DNA of 39,692 nucleotides, taken from positions 1 through 39,692 of the forward strand of contig JAJQHQ010000107.1 in the NCBI GenBank assembly GCA_021199655.1, read 5' to 3'. A program made the position numbers and the translations under genes. The notes below the pieces were generated by a model. That model searched no databases. It had not been told where the DNA came from and was given only the letters and a program-made list of their open reading frames with translations. Below are positions 34,290 to 39,692 of this stretch, piece after piece. Every line of letters starts with the position of its first letter. The first letter of the stretch is position 1. Source of the DNA: Lachnospiraceae bacterium. GTDB lineage: Bacteria; Bacillota; Clostridia; Lachnospirales; Lachnospiraceae.

Positions 34290-35411
34290 TTAAGAAAACC
34301 CAAATCTGCGCATATCCTCTGGAAGCGGAGAGCGGAATTCCATGATTTCTCCGGTAATCGGATGGGGAAATTTTAAGCGGCACGCATGAAGCGCCTGACG
34401 TGAAATCCCGTGGATATCCTCCGGTACGCGGACGCCGGGGACCAGGACCGCTTTTTGCGTGCCCTGAAATCCCAAAATCAGCGAGGCAGGCAGTTCCATA
34501 TTTGCCTGCACGGCAGCATGGCGGCATTTCGGATGATACAGGTAGTCGCCGGCAAGCGGATGTCCAAGATAAGCCATATGCACACGAATCTGATGGGTAC
34601 GGCCGGTTTCCAGAAGGATGGAGACCAGGCTGTAGCCATTTTTTGCTTCCAACACATGGTAATGCGTGACGGCGCGTTCGCCATGCTCAAAATCAACACA
34701 ACGTTCAATAGAACGCTCAGACAATGGGCAAACGGCTTCTGTTTCCGGAGTCTGCTGGAAGTGAAAACAGTCTGTTTTTCGCGGCTGCTTACGCGAGATC
34801 GGGGCATCGACCGTGCCGGATTCCGGAGAGGACATGCCGCAGACGACAGCGAGGTATTCCCGTTCCATGAAATTCATATAAGACCCGGTTTTACTTTGAA
34901 AAGTCTCACATTTTCTGAAATCACTGTCATCTCTCTTTGTCATGGCGCCCAGAATACTGGCGCTGACTGAATGCTTTGCGATGACAGTCAGCCCGGAGGT
35001 GTCGCGGTCGAGACGGTTGGTGCAACGGAAGACGAATCCGCCGCAGTCTTTGTAGTGGTACATGACTGCGTTCGCCAGCGAATAATAATAATTGTCTCTT
35101 GAGGGATGCATGGGAAGACCGGCGGGTTTATCGACCACCAGAATATCCTCATCCTCGTACAGGATGGTAATAGGGAGCGCAGTCGCCGGAATCCGTTCAG
35201 AAGAGGCGTTTTCCAAAATACGGATCTGAAGCATATCCCCGGTCAGGAGTCGTTGATTCAGGCGGCAGGCTTTTCCGTTGATCTGTGTGCTGCCATTTCT
35301 GCTTTTCAGCTCTGCAAGATTCTGCCGGGAATAAGACCTGCGCCGGAGAAACTGCTCAACGCGGATATCGGCATCTTCTGCCTGAATTTGGTAAGTGATC
35401 GTACGCTCCAT
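34290..35411 (-). CDS. RluA-family pseudouridine synthase, copy B
   Basis: This is the second copy of the S4-plus-RluA pseudouridine synthase (373 aa; catalytic Asp in NRLDRDTSG). It differs from copy A only at residues 4 (Thr for Met) and 16 (Ile for Val) and in the last few residues (GFS instead of YFSIS). Flanking DNA is unrelated on both sides. The start at 35411 matches copy A; a GTG 19 codons upstream (35468) is possible but lacks an SD. A GAAAGGG lies about 17 nt upstream of the ATG. Confidence 0.93.
   Translation of the reverse strand: MERTITYQIQAEDADIRVEQFLRRRSYSRQNLAELKSRNGSTQINGKACRLNQRLLTGDMLQIRILENASSERIPATALPITILYEDEDILVVDKPAGLPMHPSRDNYYYSLANAVMYHYKDCGGFVFRCTNRLDRDTSGLTVIAKHSVSASILGAMTKRDDSDFRKCETFQSKTGSYMNFMEREYLAVVCGMSSPESGTVDAPISRKQPRKTDCFHFQQTPETEAVCPLSERSIERCVDFEHGERAVTHYHVLEAKNGYSLVSILLETGRTHQIRVHMAYLGHPLAGDYLYHPKCRHAAVQANMELPASLILGFQGTQKAVLVPGVRVPEDIHGISRQALHACRLKFPHPITGEIMEFRSPLPEDMRRFGFS
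34302..35411. repeat. 1.1-kb direct repeat, right copy (rluA B)
   Basis: It matches 15979-17088 at a constant 18323-bp offset with no gaps. The five mismatches lie within 31 bp of the left edge and 46 bp of the right edge. The 18-kb interval between copies carries the AraC/rha genes, the AraC-GH39 gene and the ABC transporter operon. Confidence 0.9.
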
Positions 35412-35516
35412 GTTTGTATTTGTTATCCCTTTCTTTACTATCTGGTATTGCCTTATTAAATCTTCCACCAGTCTCGCAGCCAGCTGGATGAATTTTTGGA
35501 TTGCAATGGTGCAAGT

Positions 35517-35936
35517 TCAGGGTTGATAAAATTCTGTGATCGCCTCCAATTGCTGTTTCACAAGAAAATTATCAATTGCCCATTCTGTGAAATCTTTAAG
35601 AAACAGGGTGCCGTCTTTACATACAGGGCAGACACGCAGCTCCTGTATTTTTTCATTATAACGGAATGCAACATAGTACACGCGGTTCCGGGCGTAGGTG
35701 CGGGCTTCCACGGAGCCGTGATCCGTCTGGATCAGTGTCGTCTGCTCACAGATGGAGAGAAATTCTTCCATACTGATCTGCAGGGCAGACGCAAGCTTTG
35801 CGATGATGGAGGCTTTACAGTTTCCGGCGGATGTCTTGCCGTTTACAAGGTCACTTACTGTGCTGTATGGGACGCCGGACTCTTTTGAAAGCTGATAAAT
35901 GGTCAGATTGCGGTTCTGCAGATATTCCTTCAGCAT
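35517..35936 (-). CDS. XRE-family transcriptional regulator
   Basis: This 139-aa protein has an N-terminal Cro/C1-type helix-turn-helix (residues 1-60; LTIYQLSKESGVPYSTVSDLVNG). A C-terminal domain of about 80 residues follows, with a CPVC motif near residue 105 and a helical end. The two cysteines four residues apart could bind metal or act in redox sensing, but a lone pair is weak evidence. No toxin-like partner is adjacent. SD AAGGAG lies 10 nt before the ATG. Confidence 0.75.
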   Translation of the reverse strand: MLKEYLQNRNLTIYQLSKESGVPYSTVSDLVNGKTSAGNCKASIIAKLASALQISMEEFLSICEQTTLIQTDHGSVEARTYARNRVYYVAFRYNEKIQELRVCPVCKDGTLFLKDFTEWAIDNFLVKQQLEAITEFYQP

Positions 35937-35960
35937 TTTTGAAACACTCCTTTTTTCTGA

Positions 35961-36752
35961 TTATAACGGCTCACCGCAATGTTCACCGTGGCCGCCGCAG
36001 TTTTCCCCATGATGTCCGCCCTCATGGTGACTGCAATGAACATTCGGATTGTAAGCGAGTGTTCCGGCAAGCAGTGCTTCCACCGCGGCATCCGCATCAC
36101 CGGTCACACCGCCGTACAGCTGGATACCGGCTGATGCGAGCGCATTCTGCGCGCCGCCACCGATGCCGCCGCAGATCAGAACGTCTGTCTGGATCGCATT
36201 CAGGACTTCCGCCAGTGCGCCATGTCCCTGACCGTTTGTGCTGACGACTTCCGAAGATACGATCTTTCCGTCTTCGGTGTCGTATACCTTGAACTGTTCC
36301 GTATGTCCAAAGTGCTGAAAAATCTGTCCGTTTTCGTAAGTAACTGCAATTCTCATAATCGTTGCTCCTTTCGATTTCTGATACATCTGATTAAGCTTAA
36401 GTTTATAGCATTCGTCTATACCGCAGGAGCGGTTCTGACCGTTGCAGAGACGGTACTCGCCGCCTTCGATTTTCAGAGGGCGGCCGTCTACCAGCACATC
36501 CGCCAGCTTTTTGCGGGCGGAATCATATATCTTCTGTACTGTAGTCCGCGCGACCTGCATCCGTCGGCAGCATTGCTCCTGCGACAGGCCTTCCTTGTCG
36601 ATCAGGCGGATGGTTTCGTACTCATCCACAGTCAGGATGATCGCTTCGCTGTCTGGCCTGTCATTTTCTATATTTTCTATATTTCCCGCCGGGATAAATT
36701 CCAGCGTCTGTGGGAACTGGCAGATCATTCGGCATTTGACTGGTCTTGACAT
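35961..36752 (-). CDS. DUF134 DNA-binding domain fused to a NifX/FeMo-co-type domain
   Basis: The first ~100 residues match DUF134: MSRPVKCRMI, an invariant EYETIRLIDKEGLSQEQ, and a sigma-region-4-like HTH (MQVARTTVQKIYDSARKKL). Residues 133-263 are a dinitrogenase iron-molybdenum cofactor (NifX/NifB C-terminal-like) domain starting MRIAVTYENGQIFQHFGH and with CGGIGGGAQ. The protein ends in a His/Cys-rich tail (CSHHEGGHHGENC) likely to bind metal. The linker codons include AAAGGAG 8 nt before an in-frame ATG at 36356. A separate 131-aa NifX-like protein could therefore be made from the same frame. Such proteins are common in anaerobes without nitrogenase and are thought to handle Fe-S or metal clusters. 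Confidence 0.85.
   Translation of the reverse strand: MSRPVKCRMICQFPQTLEFIPAGNIENIENDRPDSEAIILTVDEYETIRLIDKEGLSQEQCCRRMQVARTTVQKIYDSARKKLADVLVDGRPLKIEGGEYRLCNGQNRSCGIDECYKLKLNQMYQKSKGATIMRIAVTYENGQIFQHFGHTEQFKVYDTEDGKIVSSEVVSTNGQGHGALAEVLNAIQTDVLICGGIGGGAQNALASAGIQLYGGVTGDADAAVEALLAGTLAYNPNVHCSHHEGGHHGENCGGHGEHCGEPL
36356..36370 (-). promoter_or_regulatory. Internal ribosome binding site and start within the DUF134-NifX ORF
   Basis: AAGGAG (36370-36365 on the minus strand) lies 8 nt upstream of an in-frame ATG (36356-36354) exactly where the NifX-like domain begins. The linker residues SKGATI are the translation of this SD region. The layout suggests two former genes joined in frame. Confidence 0.6.
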
Positions 36753-36843
36753 TCCGTTACCTCTTTTTCTTGCGGCTGTGTGATTACGGTGCCATAATAC
36801 GCCGGTTTATGTCATATGTCAAGAATAATTATTTCAAAAAAAC

Positions 36844-36874
36844 TGTAACAAAACAGGCGGTTTTGTGGTCTAAT
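36844..36874 (+). promoter_or_regulatory. Candidate ECF-type autoregulated promoter
   Basis: TGTAAC (36844-36849), 17 bp, then GGTCTAAT (36867-36874) resembles promoters of the SigX/SigM/SigV class (TGWAAC-N16/17-CGTC). It lies about 140 bp before the ECF sigma gene and between divergent genes. Gap 36753-37012 holds nothing else recognised. Confidence 0.45.
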
Positions 36875-37012
36875 AAGTGTAACTGATGAGATGATAATTG
36901 ACCGGTAATTATCCCTGAAAAATCAAATACCCGCTGTAAGCACGGCTGCCTGGCTCGTTGCTCGTGGGAATAACAGACTTTGCAAGTAAACGGAAGAGGG
37001 GAATGAAAACGA

Positions 37013-37582
37013 ATGAATTTGCTGGTAAGGAAGGCTAAAAAGGGCGATAAGGCCGCGTTTACACAGCTGATGGAAGAGCAGGGGCCGTCTCTTTACAAGA
37101 TTGCCAAAGCAATTCTGAAGAACGACGACGATGTGGCAGACGCCATGCAGGAGACGGCTCTTAGCTGCTGGGAAAAGCTGGGAACGCTGAAAAATGACAA
37201 CCTCTTTAAGACCTGGCTGACAAGGATCCTGATCAATCACTGCAACTCCATTTATCGCGCCCGCGGGCAGCTGTTGAGCGAGGAACAATGGCAGGAAGCT
37301 GATTCTCTGGAGAATGGTTATGAACGCGCGGAATGGGCTGATTTTTTAAATGTCCTGGACGAAAAGTACCGGATCGTGGTGATGCTCTTTTATGTGGAAG
37401 GATTTAAGACAAAAGAAATTGCTCAGATTCTGGAACTCAGTGAAGGCACGGTGCGCGTCCGGCTCACAAGAGCGCGGGAGATGATGCGGCAGCATTATGA
37501 GACTGACGGTATTGATAAAGAGCCGCAGAGTGTCTCATCCGGGCGGATTAACAGGAAAGGAGAAATTTATGGACAGATTTGA
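37013..37582 (+). CDS. ECF sigma-70 factor
   Basis: The protein has 189 aa. Region 2 (AFTQLMEEQGPSLYKIAKAIL ... VADAMQETALSCWEK) and region 4 (VVMLFYVEGFKTKEIAQILELSEGTVRVRLTRARE) are intact, which identifies an extracytoplasmic-function sigma factor. It overlaps the downstream membrane protein gene by 14 bp, as expected for a sigma/anti-sigma pair. The C-terminal tail beyond region 4 (about 25 residues) is translated across the downstream SD. The signal sensed is unknown; cell-envelope stress is typical. SD AGAGGGG is 11 nt upstream. Confidence 0.93.
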   Translation: MNLLVRKAKKGDKAAFTQLMEEQGPSLYKIAKAILKNDDDVADAMQETALSCWEKLGTLKNDNLFKTWLTRILINHCNSIYRARGQLLSEEQWQEADSLENGYERAEWADFLNVLDEKYRIVVMLFYVEGFKTKEIAQILELSEGTVRVRLTRAREMMRQHYETDGIDKEPQSVSSGRINRKGEIYGQI

Positions 37583-38756
37583 GAATATGATGCAGACAAT
37601 TGCAAACGATAATACAGTGCCGGAACGGGTATGGGCAAAGTATACCGACACTCTGCGAAATCTTCCGGAGAAAAAAATGACGGATACGGCATCCGTTTAT
37701 GCAGGAACCGCTCGAAAGACAAAGCCGCTGCGTCATCTGAAATATGCAGCTGTATTGGCGGCATCCCTCTGCCTGGTTGCCGGAACCGCATATGCGGCAA
37801 CCAGAAGCGGTCTTTCCGACTATCTGTCCGGTTTCATAGGACAGTCAGATGTAGAGGAAGGGCTCCTGGGCGAACCGGACGAAGTAACCGTACAGCAGGA
37901 AGAAACAGGTTCTTATGGAGATCTGTGGAAGATTACAGATACCTGGTATGATGGGGCAAAGGTTTATTTTTACGCGGAAACGCCGGAATCCATCCTGGAA
38001 GATGGAAAATTGAAGGTCACATACAAGGATCATATGACTGTGAATGGAGTTGATCATCTGCTGAACTGCGAGGAACAGTCGGACGGAACGTATCTCTGCT
38101 GGGTGGATGTCAGTGACTTGGAAGATACGGAAACGCTGGAGCTTTCTGTCCGGCTGAAATTACTGCAAAATCAATACGACTGGGCCGGATATGATCTTAC
38201 TACAGACAACGAGAGCGGATATGATTATGCGGCAGACGTAACGGTTCTGGAGGAACAGACACTGACCTTTACGATAGAAGGGGAATCCGTTGTAAGAAAA
38301 GGTACGCTGGAAACAGTTGATCTCGAACAGGCAGAAGGGATAGAGGCTGAAGGAGATGTGAAAATTACGGAGGCTACACTTTCGCCATCCACACTCACAC
38401 TTCATTTTACCTACCGCTTAAGCGGGGAGGATGCCGAAGAACTATTGAACCTTCCTACAATGCGGGGCGCATTGTTCTACATCGAGGATGAATCCGGCAA
38501 TCAGATCAGCACCTCCAGCGGAAGTCTGGCCACTCTGATCTCCGAAGCCTACACAGATGAGGATGGAAAGCTGTGCCTGGATTTTGAATTAAGCGGCTCG
38601 CCGGGTACCTGGGTCGAGGGGCAGCCATCTCTGGATACCGAGACCTCTTCTTTGACGATCATTCCTTATGAAGCGGACTGGGATGAAGAAGGAAAGCTCA
38701 TGCCGGATACGGACCGGGAACTTGGATGGGGAAGCTTTACGGTGTCATTTGAATAA
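37569..38756 (+). CDS. Single-pass membrane protein, probable anti-sigma factor (DUF4179-like)
   Basis: This 395-aa protein has a short cytoplasmic N-terminal region (1-55), one transmembrane helix at about 57-77 (YAAVLAASLCLVAGTAYA) and a large acidic, beta-rich extracellular region. The layout and its overlap with the ECF sigma gene fit a DUF4179-type anti-sigma factor that holds the sigma factor until an external signal. There is no zinc-binding HxxxCxxC motif in the N-terminal part, so it is not a ZAS-type anti-sigma. The start at 37569 has GGAAAGGAG 6 nt upstream; the frame is open further upstream inside the sigma gene. Function is inferred from context. Confidence 0.8.
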   Translation: MDRFENMMQTIANDNTVPERVWAKYTDTLRNLPEKKMTDTASVYAGTARKTKPLRHLKYAAVLAASLCLVAGTAYAATRSGLSDYLSGFIGQSDVEEGLLGEPDEVTVQQEETGSYGDLWKITDTWYDGAKVYFYAETPESILEDGKLKVTYKDHMTVNGVDHLLNCEEQSDGTYLCWVDVSDLEDTETLELSVRLKLLQNQYDWAGYDLTTDNESGYDYAADVTVLEEQTLTFTIEGESVVRKGTLETVDLEQAEGIEAEGDVKITEATLSPSTLTLHFTYRLSGEDAEELLNLPTMRGALFYIEDESGNQISTSSGSLATLISEAYTDEDGKLCLDFELSGSPGTWVEGQPSLDTETSSLTIIPYEADWDEEGKLMPDTDRELGWGSFTVSFE

Positions 38757-38852
38757 AGCGGGATTGCGTAAAGAGTTTTCCGGCTTATAAATAAAAGCCG
38801 CCATCAGAGCCGCAATCAGCGCGACCACTATCATGATAGAATTTGCTATCAT
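38745..38852 (-). CDS. Possible 35-aa membrane peptide
   Basis: The minus strand encodes a 35-residue peptide whose first 22 residues are hydrophobic (MIANSIMIVVALIAALMAAF) followed by a charged tail. It overlaps the 3' end of the anti-sigma-like gene by 12 bp. No SD is visible, and an inverted repeat ATGATAG/CTATCAT covers the start. It may be a small toxin-like or regulatory peptide or a chance ORF. Confidence 0.2.
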   Translation of the reverse strand: MIANSIMIVVALIAALMAAFIYKPENSLRNPALFK

Positions 38853-38972
38853 AACCGCACTTAGAGCGGAATGAGTGGCTGGAGGCTGTAACAGATGATG
38901 TATATGGGAAATTAAAGTAACATTGTTGAATGCGATAAAGCATGCTGAAATGATTATGAGAGCAGAAATAAG

Positions 38973-39012
38973 GCGGTCTGTAAGTGTAAAATTTGCAGGC
39001 CGCTTTTATTTT
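38973..39012 (+). terminator. Rho-independent terminator
   Basis: GCGGTCTGT (38973-38981) pairs with GCAGGCCGC (38995-39003) including G-U pairs, followed by TTTTATTTTA. It lies about 220 bp after the sigma/anti-sigma operon and would end its transcript. The intervening DNA (38757-38972) has no clear gene. Confidence 0.7.
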
Positions 39013-39037
39013 ATGCGCAGGGCCGGGCAAGGTGTAT

Positions 39038-39053
39038 TGCGGCTAAAGCCGCA
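39038..39053. repeat. Short perfect palindrome
   Basis: TGCGGCT-AA-AGCCGCA is a 7-bp stem with a 2-nt loop, 24 bp before hairpin repeat copy 3. It may belong to the same compound repeat. Confidence 0.4.
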
Positions 39054-39077
39054 CCCGTCTCCGCTGCTGCTCCGGTC

Positions 39078-39110
39078 GTTGCTAAACGCGTGCCACTGGC
39101 ACGCAGCAAC
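39078..39110. repeat. Two-part palindromic hairpin repeat, copy 3
   Basis: The outer stem is GTTGCT (39078-39083) with AGCAAC (39105-39110). AAAC is unpaired, and the inner stem is GCGTGCC (39088-39094) with GGCACGC (39098-39104) around ACT. The layout is the same as copies 1 and 2, with compensating changes in both stems. Confidence 0.8.
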
Positions 39111-39118
39111 CGCGCAGG

Positions 39119-39150
39119 CGAGTAGGAGTCAACAAGCCGCCTCCTACTCG
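39119..39150. repeat. 10-bp inverted repeat
   Basis: CGAGTAGGAG (39119-39128) and CTCCTACTCG (39141-39150) form a perfect 10-bp stem with a 12-nt loop, 8 bp after hairpin repeat copy 3. No U-tract follows. Confidence 0.6.
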
Positions 39151-39242
39151 ATCGCAGAATAACATTTTACAAGCTTGGATATACGGCAGGGTGATGATTT
39201 GTGTCTTTTGTGTGAAAAGGTATAAAGATTTCATAAAACGCC

Positions 39243-39292
39243 TTGACAAATTTTGAAATGGGAAGTAACATACGACAAAACCGACCGTCGGT
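39243..39292 (+). promoter_or_regulatory. TetR gene promoter with palindromic operator
   Basis: TTGACA (39243-39248), 17 bp, TAACAT (39266-39271) forms the promoter. ACCGAC-C-GTCGGT (39280-39292) is a perfect palindrome at the expected start site and resembles TetR-family operators. It indicates autorepression. Confidence 0.7.
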
Positions 39293-39308
39293 CTAAATGG
39301 AGGATGAA

Positions 39309-39599
39309 ATGAGAGTCGTTAAGGATGCGGCAGAACGCAAGAATGAGATTCTGGATATTGCGGAGCGGTTATTCAATGAAAAAGGGTATTCTCAAACGAC
39401 TGTTGAGGACATTATGAAGGAATGCAGCATCGCGAAAGGGACGCTTTACTATCATTTCAAGGGAAAAGAAGAAATCCTGTCCGCGATGATCGAGCGGCAG
39501 ATTGACCGTCAGGAAGAAACCATGCAGAGGATTGCGGAGGCCAAACAACCTTTATATCAGCTTGCAGGAATGTCAGATGAGGTATTGGAAAAAGTATGA
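39309..39599 (+). CDS. TetR-family regulator, C-terminally truncated
   Basis: The 96-aa protein has an intact TetR DNA-binding domain (ILDIAERLFNEKGYSQTTVEDIMKE, then IAKGTLYYHFKGKEEIL). It stops after about 96 residues, whereas TetR proteins are normally near 190. The ligand-binding core helices are missing; after RIAEAKQPLYQLAG the frame ends in TGA. The ATG at 39309 has GGAGG 5 nt upstream. The stop overlaps the next start (ATGA). A deletion that fused the N-terminal part to the last codons of the original gene would explain the well-formed ATGA junction. It may act as a ligand-blind repressor. Confidence 0.75.
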   Translation: MRVVKDAAERKNEILDIAERLFNEKGYSQTTVEDIMKECSIAKGTLYYHFKGKEEILSAMIERQIDRQEETMQRIAEAKQPLYQLAGMSDEVLEKV

Positions 39600-39692
39600 G
39601 TAAGGCTAAGGAAAAAAGTTCACTGATTTCGGGGGCTATTTATGCTCCCATGATGAAATTTATGCTGCCGGTGATGGCTGCAACGTTTTTAC
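39596..39692 (+). CDS. Start of a MATE-like efflux transporter (cut by the window end)
   Basis: The visible 32 codons (MSKAKEKSSLISGAIYAPMM then KFMLPVMAATFL) have the basic N-terminus and first hydrophobic helix typical of MATE-family multidrug exporters. The start overlaps the truncated TetR gene by 4 nt, so they are co-transcribed and the TetR protein probably controls its expression. Only the beginning is visible, so the family call is tentative. Confidence 0.5.
   Translation, partial: MSKAKEKSSLISGAIYAPMMKFMLPVMAATFL

Noticed and set aside
1-39110. Hairpin repeats as terminal inverted repeats of a transposon spanning the window
   Set aside because: Copies 1-3 are in the same orientation and similar by structure, not sequence, and ordinary genes fill the interval.

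Overview
The window looks like a chromosomal segment of a Gram-positive gut anaerobe of the Lachnospiraceae (Clostridia). This rests on strong GGAGG-type ribosome binding sites, CUT2-type sugar ABC transporters, a circularly permuted GH3 enzyme, an ECF sigma gene paired with a DUF4179-like membrane protein, and many GH3/GH43/GH78/AraC genes. Genus is not assigned. No rRNA, tRNA, CRISPR array or intact insertion sequence was seen.

Layout. 1-7 kb: a palindromic-repeat region, an S66 LD-carboxypeptidase-like gene (+), the sulfate-activation pair cysD and a cysN-cysC fusion (-), and a conventional GH3 beta-glycosidase (-). 7-12.6 kb (+): a carbohydrate operon of HSL-type esterase, permuted GH3 and GH43. 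12.6-14.5 kb: a truncated DUF89 gene, a 33-bp phased repeat array and an AT-rich AAA+/DUF4143 ATPase gene that looks acquired. 14.6-17.1 kb: M18 aminopeptidase (+), overlapping convergently with RluA-type pseudouridine synthase copy A (-). 17.2-22.2 kb: rhamnose catabolism, with an AraC regulator (-) divergent from rhaB, a fucose/arabinose-isomerase-family protein and rhaD (+). 22.2-34 kb: an AraC-GH39 fusion regulator (-) divergent from a sugar ABC transporter operon (ATPase, permease, binding protein, permease) that continues into a NagZ-like GH3 and a GH78-like gene. 34.3-35.4 kb: RluA copy B, almost identical to copy A. 35.5-39.7 kb: an XRE regulator, a DUF134-NifX-like fusion, an ECF sigma/anti-sigma-like pair, a truncated TetR gene and the start of a MATE-like transporter.

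How the genes fit together. The glycosidases and esterase would trim plant or host oligosaccharides. The ABC transporter would import a sugar or small glycoside. The rhaB/isomerase/rhaD set would turn L-rhamnose into DHAP and lactaldehyde. The AraC regulators sit divergent from the operons they probably control. Candidate operator repeats lie in both divergent regions.

The most notable observations are: (i) a 1.1-kb rluA duplication whose interior is identical and whose few differences lie at the ends, bracketing an 18-kb catabolic segment as direct repeats; (ii) an AraC-GH39 fusion that keeps the nucleophile Glu but has lost the acid/base Glu, suggesting a sensor rather than an enzyme; (iii) three hairpin repeats with compensatory base changes; (iv) an in-frame palindromic insertion in the esterase; (v) exactly phased 33-bp repeats before the AAA+ gene; (vi) the motif GAACAGTTAC recurring in intergenic regions; and (vii) a DUF134-NifX ORF whose linker also encodes an internal ribosome binding site.
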